Source: an uncultured Ruminococcus sp.
Lineage (GTDB): Bacteria; Bacillota; Clostridia; Oscillospirales; Acutalibacteraceae
Length of the DNA: 7,071 nt
NCBI GenBank assembly: GCA_902773245.1
Contig: CACYDY010000318.1
Location: 1 to 7,071, forward strand
Direction: 5' to 3'
The position numbers and the translations under genes were made by a program. Positions 1 to 5,750 of the stretch are shown piece after piece (positions within the stretch are counted from its first letter, which is position 1; each line of letters opens with the position of its first letter). Below the pieces are notes generated by a model that made no database searches, was not told the DNA's origin, and saw only the letters and a list, made by a program, of their open reading frames with translations.

Positions 1-13
1 AAGAGGTAAACCA

Positions 14-964
14 ATGATTAATTCTCCGATTTGTGAAGCTGTTGGAATTAAATACCCCATTTTTCAAGGCGGTATGGCGTGGATCGCCGACGGAAAGCTT
101 GCGGCTGCCGTTTCTAATGCAGGCGGTTTGGGTATTATTTCTGCAATGAACGCAGACAGCGACTATTTACGTCAACAGATAAATATTGCCAAAGAGGCTA
201 CCGACAAGCCGTTTGGCGTTAATATAATGCTCCAAAGCCCTTATGCCGAGGAGGTTGCAAAAGTAGTTGCAGAGGAAAAAGTTCCAGTCGTTACTACAGG
301 AGCGGGAAGCCCTGCAAAGTTTATGGATATGTGGATAGAAGCCGGTATTAAGGTTATCCCGGTCATTGCGTCGGTTTCTATGGCAAAGAAAATGGAAAAG
401 TGCGGCGCAACAGCGGTTGTTGCCGAGGGTCAGGAATCAGGCGGTCACATCGGCGAGCTTACAACAATGGCTATAGTTCCGCAGGTTGTCGACGCTGTAA
501 GCATTCCCGTTATCGCTGCGGGCGGTATCGGCGACGGACGCGGCGTTGCGGCTGCGTTTATGCTCGGCGCAAGCGGTGTTCAGCTTGGAACAAGATTTTT
601 GGTAGCCAAGGAGTGCGGTGTACATCAAAACTATAAGGACGCCGTTATCAAGGCAACCGATATTTCAACCGCCACAACAGGCAGACGCTTTGGCGGAAAT
701 ACCTGCCGAGGAATCAAAAACGCTTTCACAAGAAACTTTATCAAAGAAGAGTACGCTCCCGAAGCAACGTCGGAAACCGTTGCAAATCTCGGTGTGGGTG
801 CGCTCAGAAGAGCTGCCGTTGAAGGCGACGTCAAAAACGGTTCGGTTCTTGCAGGTCAGATTTCGGGTCTTATTACTAAAGAACAAACTGCCGAAGAAAT
901 TATCACAGAGATATTTGATCAGGCTGAACAGCTTTTGGGAGGTGCTTCAAAATGGGTAAAATAG
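14..964 (+). CDS. fabK: Enoyl-ACP reductase II, FMN-dependent (FabK)
   Basis: FabK catalyses the last step of each FAS II elongation cycle: NAD(P)H- and FMN-dependent reduction of trans-2-enoyl-ACP to acyl-ACP in the cytosol. The 316-residue length is close to the roughly 320 usual for the family. Visible motifs are the N-terminal YPIFQGGMAW (residues 14-23), NAGGLGII (35-42), FGVNIML (67-73), the EGQESGGHIG segment (138-147) with the conserved His145, and the phosphate-binding AAGGIGDGRGVAAAF (168-182) followed by GVQLGTRF (188-195). Near the C-terminus AGQISGLI (280-287) is also FabK-like. The ATG at 14 has a GAGGT ribosome binding site at 3-7, so the gene is complete. It overlaps fabD by 13 bp, which suggests translational coupling. 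A nitronate monooxygenase shares the fold, but the fab operon context and the motifs favour FabK. No FabI-type reductase is in the window. Confidence 0.96.
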   Translation: MINSPICEAVGIKYPIFQGGMAWIADGKLAAAVSNAGGLGIISAMNADSDYLRQQINIAKEATDKPFGVNIMLQSPYAEEVAKVVAEEKVPVVTTGAGSPAKFMDMWIEAGIKVIPVIASVSMAKKMEKCGATAVVAEGQESGGHIGELTTMAIVPQVVDAVSIPVIAAGGIGDGRGVAAAFMLGASGVQLGTRFLVAKECGVHQNYKDAVIKATDISTATTGRRFGGNTCRGIKNAFTRNFIKEEYAPEATSETVANLGVGALRRAAVEGDVKNGSVLAGQISGLITKEQTAEEIITEIFDQAEQLLGGASKWVK

Positions 965-1869
965 CATTCGTTTTCTCGGGTCAGGGAGCGCAGTATCCCG
1001 GCATGGGCAGAGAGCTTTATGACTGCTCACCCGCAGCAAGAGCCGTTTTCGATATGGCTGACAGCATAAGAGAGGGAACGTCATCTCAGTGCTTTGAAGC
1101 TGATAAGGACGTTCTAAACAGAACTGTAAACACTCAGCCGTGCGTTTTTGCCGTTGATCTGGCTGCGGCTGCTGCGGTTGTGGAAAAAGGCGTAACTCCC
1201 GATTATGCTGCGGGATTTTCTCTCGGCGAGATCGCAGCTCTCGGTTTTACCGGTATTTTGAGCTATGAGGAAGCATTCAAGCTTGTATGCAAAAGAGGCG
1301 AGCTGATGGATATTGCGGCAAACGAAAGAAAAGGCGCAATGATCGCTGTGGTAAAGCTTCCGCCCGAAAAGGTCGAGGAAATTGCTTCTCGTTTTGAGGA
1401 TACATATCCCGTGAATTATAACAGTCCGGCTCAGACCGTTGTGGCTACATCGGAAGAAAATGTCGAAAAATTCATCGAAGCTGTCAAAGAAGAAAAAGGA
1501 CGGGGAATAAGACTTGCCGTTAGCGGCGGCTTCCATTCACCGTTTATGAACAGCGCTTCAAAGGGGCTGGGAGAGTATCTCAAAAATATTGAAGTATCAC
1601 AGCCGAAAATTCCGCTCTACAGCAATATTACCGCAAAGCCGTACGGGTTTGACGAGAACAGCAGCGATTTTAAAGCTCTCATTGAAGCTCAGGTTATCAA
1701 CCCTGTCGCATGGCAGAAGACAGTTGAGAATCTTATAGACGACGGAGTTGACACATTTATTGAGGTAGGAGTGGGAAAGACACTTTCGGGACTTATAAAA
1801 AAGATAAACGGTGACGTCAGAGTATTCAATGTTGAAGATAAAACTTCGCTTGACGCATTGAGTTTATAA
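952..1869 (+). CDS. fabD: Malonyl-CoA:ACP transacylase (FabD)
   Basis: FabD transfers the malonyl group from malonyl-CoA to holo-ACP, supplying the extender unit for FabF. The 305-residue length is normal. The N-terminal FSGQGAQYPGMG (8-19) is the family signature with the oxyanion-hole Gln11. The nucleophile elbow is GFSLGE (88-93) with Ser90. Arg115 in CKRGELM fits the malonate-carboxylate-binding arginine. The catalytic His195 lies in GGFHSPFM (192-199), and NPVAW (250-254) is also typical. The residue before the nucleophile is Phe, where the textbook motif (GHSxGE) has His. The start at 952 is set by GGGAGGTG at 937-944, inside the end of fabK. fabG follows after 18 bp. Confidence 0.97.
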   Translation: MGKIAFVFSGQGAQYPGMGRELYDCSPAARAVFDMADSIREGTSSQCFEADKDVLNRTVNTQPCVFAVDLAAAAAVVEKGVTPDYAAGFSLGEIAALGFTGILSYEEAFKLVCKRGELMDIAANERKGAMIAVVKLPPEKVEEIASRFEDTYPVNYNSPAQTVVATSEENVEKFIEAVKEEKGRGIRLAVSGGFHSPFMNSASKGLGEYLKNIEVSQPKIPLYSNITAKPYGFDENSSDFKALIEAQVINPVAWQKTVENLIDDGVDTFIEVGVGKTLSGLIKKINGDVRVFNVEDKTSLDALSL

Positions 1870-1887
1870 TATTCGGAGGAACATGCA

Positions 1888-2631
1888 ATGAGTTTAGAAA
1901 ACAAAACAGCCGTTATCACCGGCGCTTCAAGAGGAATCGGACTTGCAGTTGCAAAGAAGCTTGCCTCTCAGGGCGCAAATATTGCAATACTTTATGTCGG
2001 TGATACTGCCGAGGGTGAGAATGCCAAAAAAGAGGTTGAGCAGCTCGGAGTTAAGGTAGGGCTTTACTATTGCGACGTGTCGAATTTCGAGGAATCGAAA
2101 GCGGCTGTCGACAAGATCATCGAAGAGTTCGGCGGAATTGATATTCTCGTAAACAACGCAGGTATCGTAAGAGATAAGCTCGTTATCAAAATGACGGAGG
2201 CTGACTTCGATTCTGTTATCAGCGTTAATCTCAAGGGCACATTCAACATGATCAAGCATACCTACACTCACTTTATGAAGAAGCGTTCGGGCAGGATCGT
2301 TAACGTTTCTTCTATCGTAGGTATTCAGGGCAATGCAGGTCAGGCAAATTATTCTGCGTCAAAAGCCGGCGTTATAGGAATTACAAAATCAGTGGCAAGA
2401 GAGCTTGCAGGAAGAGGAGTTACCGTTAATGCGGTTGCGCCGGGTTATATCATGACGGATATGACAAATGCTTTGAGTGACAAGGTCAAGGAGCAGTTTA
2501 CGAGCGCTATCCCGATGAAGAGGGGCGGACTTCCCGAAGACGTGGCAAATGCAATTGCGTTCCTTTGTTCGGACGAATCCGCATATATCACGGGCGAAGT
2601 TATTCGTGTTGACGGCGGACTTGCAATGTAA
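1888..2631 (+). CDS. fabG: 3-oxoacyl-ACP reductase (FabG)
   Basis: FabG performs the first reduction of the elongation cycle, NADPH-dependent conversion of 3-oxoacyl-ACP to (R)-3-hydroxyacyl-ACP. It is a classical short-chain dehydrogenase/reductase of 247 residues, the standard length. The sequence shows the nucleotide-binding TGASRGIG (11-18), the structural NNAG (89-92), and a catalytic tetrad that can be assigned as Asn114 (VNLKG), Ser142 (VSSIVG), Tyr155 and Lys159 (YSASK). NAVAPGYIMTDM (181-192) and a C-terminal ITGEVIRVDGGLAM (234-247) match FabG. The start ATG at 1888 follows GGAGGA (1875-1880) at good spacing. An ATG at 1883 is in another frame. Other short-chain dehydrogenases are similar, but position and residues make FabG very likely. 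It is the last gene before a 429-bp gap. Confidence 0.97.
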   Translation: MSLENKTAVITGASRGIGLAVAKKLASQGANIAILYVGDTAEGENAKKEVEQLGVKVGLYYCDVSNFEESKAAVDKIIEEFGGIDILVNNAGIVRDKLVIKMTEADFDSVISVNLKGTFNMIKHTYTHFMKKRSGRIVNVSSIVGIQGNAGQANYSASKAGVIGITKSVARELAGRGVTVNAVAPGYIMTDMTNALSDKVKEQFTSAIPMKRGGLPEDVANAIAFLCSDESAYITGEVIRVDGGLAM

Positions 2632-2635
2632 TAAG

Positions 2636-2683
2636 TTATAGTAAACGACTTAATTATTTGCGATGCGAAGCTTATTAAAGTTT
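2636..2683 (+). repeat. Dispersed intergenic repeat, copy 1
   Basis: Two exact sequence blocks recur at the right end of the window. Block A is TTATAGTAAACGAC at 2636-2649, identical to 7008-7021. Block B is 24 bp at 2660-2683, starting GCGATGCGAAGC and ending TTAAAGTTT, identical to 7045-7068. The spacer is 10 bp here and 23 bp in the other copy. Both copies are in the same orientation, non-coding, and close behind a stop codon. Block B can fold on itself as AAGCTT-ATTA-AAGTTT with one G-U pair. Such pairs usually reflect a genome-wide intergenic repeat family, but only these two copies can be seen here. Confidence 0.8.
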
Positions 2684-2706
2684 TGATCAAACTTTTTCAA
2701 AAGTTT
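2677..2706 (+). repeat. Competing inverted repeats (AAAGTTT/AAACTTT/AAAGTTT)
   Basis: AAAGTTT at 2677-2683 can pair with AAACTTT at 2689-2695 (loop TGATC). That same middle arm can instead pair with AAAGTTT at 2700-2706 (loop TTCA), extended by C2688-G2707. The two hairpins exclude each other. No T run follows, so this does not look like an intrinsic terminator. It lies directly against block B of the dispersed repeat and is probably part of that element. Confidence 0.6.
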
Positions 2707-2710
2707 GCAG

Positions 2711-2745
2711 ATTCCAAAGACAGCGTCTTTGGTCGCTGACGGAAT
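2711..2745 (+). repeat. Nested hairpins in the fabG-fabF gap
   Basis: CCAAAGAC at 2714-2721 and GTCTTTGG at 2725-2732 form a perfect 8-bp stem with a 3-base loop. An alternative pairing is CAGCG (2721-2725) with CGCTG (2734-2738), enclosed by ATTCC (2711-2715) with GGAAT (2741-2745). No T run follows. The structure fits a folded intergenic repeat better than a terminator. The second repeat copy in the window ends before this part, so sharing cannot be tested here. Confidence 0.6.
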
Positions 2746-2975
2746 AAAGCAGAAAAGGTCGACAAATTCCCATCAGCGAAATCGAATAAGCTAAAAATCA
2801 AAGCAATTTTAAAAATAGTATCTTTCAGTAAAAATAAAAACAGGCAACAGCGCAGCGAATTGCCGGTCTGTAAGAGAAGCGCTAAGTCTTAACGCTTTTA
2901 AGCAAAAGTTAATATAGCAGATTTTTAGAAAGCCAATAAGTGTTCCTGTTTTGGTTGGGAATACTGTACAAAGAT

Positions 2976-3016
2976 ATTGCCTTAAAAATGAAGGGCAATC
3001 CTTTTTAAAGTTTTTT
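2976..3016 (+). terminator. Terminator-like hairpin upstream of fabF
   Basis: ATTGCCTT (2976-2983) pairs with AGGGCAAT (2992-2999), eight pairs including one G-U, around an 8-base loop. Runs of five T (3002-3006) and six T (3011-3016) follow. This is the layout of a modest Rho-independent terminator. It lies 45 bp upstream of the fabF start with no recognisable promoter between, so it would have to act as a partial terminator or attenuator rather than a full stop. Confidence 0.45.
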
Positions 3017-3060
3017 CGCAGCGTCTTTAACAAGCTGCAGCCTAAGAAGGAGGAAAGGAA

Positions 3061-4290
3061 ATGAACAGAGTAGTTGTTACCGGTATGGGAGCGCTGACAC
3101 CGATAGGCAACAGCGTAAAGGAATACTGGACAAACGCAGTAAAGGGCGTCAACGGTATTGATTTTATAACAAAGTTTGACGCAGCCGACTCGAAGTATAA
3201 GTTTGCCGGAGAGGTAAAAAATGTTGATCTTGCATCGGCGATTGAAAAGAGCCAGCTTCGTAAAATGGATCTTTTCTCACAATATGCCGTTTATGCGGCA
3301 AAAGAAGCTGTGGAAGACAGCGGTATTTTGGGAAATGTAGATCCGTTTCGTTTCGGAGTCTACTTCGGTTCGGGTGTCGGCGGATTTGACACATTCACAA
3401 CAGAGCATATAGCCTTTTTGGAAAAGGGACCAAGACGAGTTTCCCCCCTTTTTATTCCGAAAATGATTTATAATATTGCCGCAGGAAACATTGCCATTAC
3501 CTTTAAAGCAAAGGGAGCAAACATGGCTGTTTCGACAGCCTGCGCAACGGGCTCAACTGCGATCGGCGAGGCATACAGAGCTGTAAAACACGGTTATGCC
3601 GACGCTGTTATCTGCGGTGGCAGCGAGGCTGCCGTTAATGCTTTCACGGTTGCCGGTTTCGGTCAGTGCAAGGCTTTGTCGGCTGCCGAAACTAAAGATA
3701 CGGCGTCTGTGCCTTTTGACAAAAGACGTCAGGGCTTTGTTATCGGCGAGGGCGCCGGGGCGCTTATTGTAGAGAATTACGAACACGCAAAGGCAAGAGG
3801 AGCAAAAATATATGCCGAGATCGTCGGTTACGGCTCGACCTGCGACGCTTATCATGTGACTTCGCCCGATCCGGAAGCCGAGTGTACCGCAGCGGCTGTT
3901 AAGGAAGCTTTGAAAGATATTGAAGTTCCGGATCCGAGCAAAATATATGTCAATGCTCACGGAACAAGCACACATCTGAATGATCTTACCGAAACAAAAA
4001 CATTCAAAAATGCTTTCGGCGACGACGCTTACAAGCTTCACATCAGTTCAACAAAATCAATGACGGGTCATATGCTTGGCGCAGCAGGCGCAGTCGAGGC
4101 TATTACTGCTATCAATGCGCTTCGTAATAATATTGTTCCGCCAACTATTAACCTTCTTGAACCCGATGAAGAGTGCGATCTTGATTACACTCCAAACAAT
4201 GCGGTTGAAACAGAGATCGAGCTTGCTATCTCAACAAACTTAGGCTTCGGCGGTCATAACGCTTGCTTGGCATTTAAGGCGGTGGAGTAA
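3061..4290 (+). CDS. fabF: 3-oxoacyl-ACP synthase II (FabF, KAS II)
   Basis: FabF is the elongating condensing enzyme. It joins malonyl-ACP to acyl-ACP with loss of CO2. The 409-residue length matches the family. The N-terminal VVVTGMGALTPIG (4-16) is typical. The active-site Cys161 lies in STACATGS, with catalytic His300 in NAHGTST, Lys332 in STKSMTGH and His337, the Cys-His-His arrangement of KAS I/II enzymes rather than FabH. The C-terminal NLGFGGHN (393-400) carries the gatekeeper Phe396. After NAHGTST this protein has His-Leu-Asn-Asp where Pro-Leu-Asn-Asp is common, probably a neutral change. The start is fixed by AAGGAGGA at 3047-3054. The stop overlaps the fabZ start by one base. A leader with a terminator-like hairpin precedes it. 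Confidence 0.97.
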   Translation: MNRVVVTGMGALTPIGNSVKEYWTNAVKGVNGIDFITKFDAADSKYKFAGEVKNVDLASAIEKSQLRKMDLFSQYAVYAAKEAVEDSGILGNVDPFRFGVYFGSGVGGFDTFTTEHIAFLEKGPRRVSPLFIPKMIYNIAAGNIAITFKAKGANMAVSTACATGSTAIGEAYRAVKHGYADAVICGGSEAAVNAFTVAGFGQCKALSAAETKDTASVPFDKRRQGFVIGEGAGALIVENYEHAKARGAKIYAEIVGYGSTCDAYHVTSPDPEAECTAAAVKEALKDIEVPDPSKIYVNAHGTSTHLNDLTETKTFKNAFGDDAYKLHISSTKSMTGHMLGAAGAVEAITAINALRNNIVPPTINLLEPDEECDLDYTPNNAVETEIELAISTNLGFGGHNACLAFKAVE

Positions 4291-4700
4291 TGAATATTGA
4301 AGAAATAAAAAACATAATCCCTCATCGTGACAATATGCTTCTCATTGACGAGGCGGAGATCAGGGACGATACGGCATACGGAAAGAAACATATCACCGGT
4401 GACGAGTGGTTTTTAAAGGGTCATTTTCCCGGTAATCCTGTTGTGCCGGGCGTAATACTTTGTGAGATCCTTGCGCAGTCAAGCTGTGTGCTTCTTGCGG
4501 ATAAGGCTGAGGGGGCAACTCCGTATTTTACCGGACTCGACAAGGTTAAGTTTAAAAATAAAGTCCTGCCCGGTGATACTATCGAAACAGAGTGCAAAAT
4601 TACGAAAAGCAAGGGCGTTTTCTATTTTGCAGAGGGAAAAGCTTTCGTTAACGGAAAGCTTTGTGTAAGCGCGCAGTTCTCTTTTGCGCTTATTAAATAA
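4290..4700 (+). CDS. fabZ: 3-hydroxyacyl-ACP dehydratase (FabZ)
   Basis: FabZ removes water from (R)-3-hydroxyacyl-ACP to give trans-2-enoyl-ACP, the substrate for FabK. It is a single hot-dog fold of 136 residues, slightly shorter than the usual 140-150. The signature GHFPGNPVVPG (44-54) contains catalytic His45, and Glu59 follows at the expected spacing of 14. PHRDNMLLID (11-20) corresponds to the family's PHRxPxLLxD segment, and the central FTGLDKVKFKNKVLPGD (80-96) is also typical. The start overlaps the fabF stop in TAATG, with a GGTGGAG ribosome binding site (4281-4287) inside fabF, so the two are probably translationally coupled. In related clostridial operons accB often sits between fabF and fabZ; here there is no room for it. 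FabA-like isomerase activity cannot be excluded from sequence alone. Confidence 0.95.
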   Translation: MNIEEIKNIIPHRDNMLLIDEAEIRDDTAYGKKHITGDEWFLKGHFPGNPVVPGVILCEILAQSSCVLLADKAEGATPYFTGLDKVKFKNKVLPGDTIETECKITKSKGVFYFAEGKAFVNGKLCVSAQFSFALIK

Positions 4701-4736
4701 ACTAATAATTCATCTTTGAAATTAATTTGCAGCTTG

Positions 4737-4798
4737 TGACAGTTTTTGGAAAAACGTCATTTAGTTTCGGCAGTGTGAACAGCGTATCTTCTGCCGAA
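4737..4798 (+). terminator. Two consecutive hairpins after fabZ
   Basis: The first inverted repeat pairs TGAC+GTTTTT (4737-4740, 4742-4747) with AAAAAC+GTCA (4750-4759), ten pairs with one bulged A and a very small loop. The second is a perfect 8-bp stem, TTCGGCAG (4766-4773) with CTGCCGAA (4791-4798), around a 17-base loop. Neither is followed by a clear T run (TTTAGTTT after the first, GCTTTGC after the second). A terminator role is therefore weak, and a structured leader is equally possible. Confidence 0.3.
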
Positions 4799-4823
4799 GC
4801 TTTGCTGCGATTATTTGTATTGT

Positions 4824-4840
4824 TCGGTAATAATTACCGA
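4824..4840. promoter_or_regulatory. Operator-like palindrome upstream of accD
   Basis: TCGGTAATAATTACCGA is a perfect 17-bp inverted repeat with a one-base centre, 37 bp upstream of the accD ATG. Its symmetry and size fit a binding site for a dimeric repressor. It does not match the FapR consensus (TTAGTACC half-sites) or the FabT type (TTTGA half-sites). A weak possible promoter, TTGTAT at 4815-4820 and GATAAG at 4839-4844 with 18-bp spacing, would place it between -35 and -10. It could also fold as a short RNA hairpin. The regulator is unknown. Confidence 0.45.
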
Positions 4841-4863
4841 TAAGAAAACTCTGATAAAAAAAA

Positions 4864-4868
4864 GAGGG
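4864..4868 (+). promoter_or_regulatory. Ribosome binding site that sets the accD start
   Basis: GAGGG, nine bases before the ATG at 4878, selects that start. The reading frame stays open upstream to a TTG at 4815, but those 21 extra codons run through the palindrome, are unlike AccD, and have no ribosome binding site. Confidence 0.7.
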
Positions 4869-4877
4869 TTGATAACA

Positions 4878-5750
4878 ATGGCAAATGCAATTGCAAATTT
4901 CTTTAAAAGTATTACGGGACAGCAGCAAACCGACATAGATTCAGTTATCAAAAATACCGAAAATGTCACTCTCGTTTGCAAAGGCTGCTCGGCAGAAACG
5001 TCCAAACATCAGCTTTTGAAAAACAACATGATATGTCCAAAGTGCGGTAAATATTTTCGCATGGGCGGCAAGGAAAGAATAAAATCAATTTGTGACAAAA
5101 AGTCCTGCAAGGAAATGTTTGATAATTTTGAGAGCGTCGATTTTTTGAATTTTCCTGGATATGCCGAAAAGCTCGAAAAAGCTAAGGCGCTCACTAATGA
5201 AAAAGACGCTGTTGTTTGCGGTACCGCCGAGATCAACGGCTGCGAATTTGCATTTTTTGTAATGGATTCAAGATTTATGATGGCAAGCATGGGCTCTGTT
5301 TTGGGCGAAAAAATCACCTCGATTTTTGAATATGCAACAGAAAACAACCTGCCCGTTATAGGATTCACTGCGTCGGGCGGCGCAAGAATGCAGGAAGGCA
5401 TTATTTCGCTTATGCAGCTGGCTAAGGTGAGCGGCGCCGTTAAACGTCACTCAAATTCAGGAAATCTTTACATAACCGTACTTACCGATCCCACAACGGG
5501 CGGCTGCACGGCAAGCTTTGCTATGCAGGGCGATATCATTCTTGCAGAACCCAAAGCTTTGATTGGCTTCGCCGGAAGAAGAGTTGTAGAACAAACTACA
5601 AAGTCACGTCTGCCCGATAATTTCCAAAGCGCCGAATTTTTGCTCGAACACGGATTTGTCGATGCGATCGTTCAAAGAGAGAAGCTGAGAGAAACATTAT
5701 CCAACTTACTCTATATCCATTCAAAAACGGGAAGGGGCGGTAAAGCATGA
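4878..5750 (+). CDS. accD: Acetyl-CoA carboxylase carboxyltransferase subunit beta (AccD)
   Basis: AccD is the zinc-containing half of the carboxyltransferase that moves CO2 from carboxybiotin on AccB to acetyl-CoA, forming malonyl-CoA. From the ATG at 4878 it is 290 residues, close to the family norm. The N-terminal zinc ribbon is intact: Cys34 and Cys37 (CKGC), Cys53 and Cys56 (CPKC). The crotonase-type carboxyltransferase domain shows SRFMMASMGSVLGEKI (131-146), ASGGARMQEG (165-174) and TDPTTGGCTASFAM (203-216), with GFAGRRVVEQT (230-240) after it. The stop overlaps accA by 4 bp, matching the 1:1 need for both subunits. It is separated from fabZ by a 177-bp gap that may carry its own control. 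The first 20 residues before the zinc ribbon are not conserved. Confidence 0.96.
   Translation: MANAIANFFKSITGQQQTDIDSVIKNTENVTLVCKGCSAETSKHQLLKNNMICPKCGKYFRMGGKERIKSICDKKSCKEMFDNFESVDFLNFPGYAEKLEKAKALTNEKDAVVCGTAEINGCEFAFFVMDSRFMMASMGSVLGEKITSIFEYATENNLPVIGFTASGGARMQEGIISLMQLAKVSGAVKRHSNSGNLYITVLTDPTTGGCTASFAMQGDIILAEPKALIGFAGRRVVEQTTKSRLPDNFQSAEFLLEHGFVDAIVQREKLRETLSNLLYIHSKTGRGGKA

Larger units (their letters stand above)
2632..3060 (+). other. Non-coding gap between fabG and fabF
   Basis: This 429-bp stretch interrupts an otherwise tightly packed operon. I find no convincing gene on either strand. Its left part (2636-2745) holds a two-block repeat and several inverted repeats. Its right part (about 2840-3016) holds further pairing segments and a terminator-like hairpin followed by two T runs. 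The last 15 bases carry the fabF ribosome binding site. No well-matched -35/-10 pair was found. No FapR-like operator (TTAGTACC with its inverted partner) was seen. In several clostridial operons fabG is followed almost directly by fabF, so the gap is probably an insertion or a regulatory leader. This is inference. Confidence 0.7.
4701..4877 (+). other. Non-coding gap between fabZ and accD
   Basis: This 177-bp AT-rich region contains no credible gene. It holds three inverted repeats in a row (4737-4759, 4766-4798 and 4824-4840) and the accD ribosome binding site. accC commonly occupies this position in clostridial fab-acc operons, and I see no remnant of it. The structures suggest either a terminator followed by a new promoter, or a structured leader for accDA. 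Confidence 0.65.

Noticed and set aside
618..959. 113-codon open frame on the + strand inside fabK
   Set aside because: It overlaps fabK in another frame with no similarity that I recognise, while the fabK frame carries conserved motifs throughout.
1114..1536. 140-codon open frame on the - strand inside fabD
   Set aside because: It is covered by fabD with all catalytic motifs in place. The low-complexity Phe-rich translation is typical of a shadow frame.
2683..2690. TTGATCAA as a FabT-like operator
   Set aside because: FabT sites, as I recall them, have TTTGA and TCAAA half-sites separated by about three bases. Here the halves abut, and the segment is better explained as part of the folded repeat region.
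2860..2915. Possible promoters for fabF (for example TTGCCG-17-TAAGTC, or TAATAT near 2910)
   Set aside because: Each has at most one moderately matching box, which is no better than expected by chance in AT-rich DNA.
2809..3033. 74-codon open frame on the - strand in the fabG-fabF gap
   Set aside because: There is no recognisable domain and no convincing ribosome binding site, and it runs through the terminator-like hairpin. A small gene cannot be fully excluded, but nothing supports one.
3553..4041. 162-codon open frame on the - strand inside fabF
   Set aside because: It lies fully within the well-supported fabF, has no ribosome binding site or recognisable family, and its composition looks like a reverse-strand shadow.
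4815..4877. N-terminal extension of AccD from a TTG start
   Set aside because: The extra 21 residues cross the palindrome and lack AccD similarity. The ATG at 4878 has a ribosome binding site at normal spacing.
4701..4877. Remnant of accC
   Set aside because: No ATP-grasp or biotin carboxylase motif can be read in any frame of the 177 bp.
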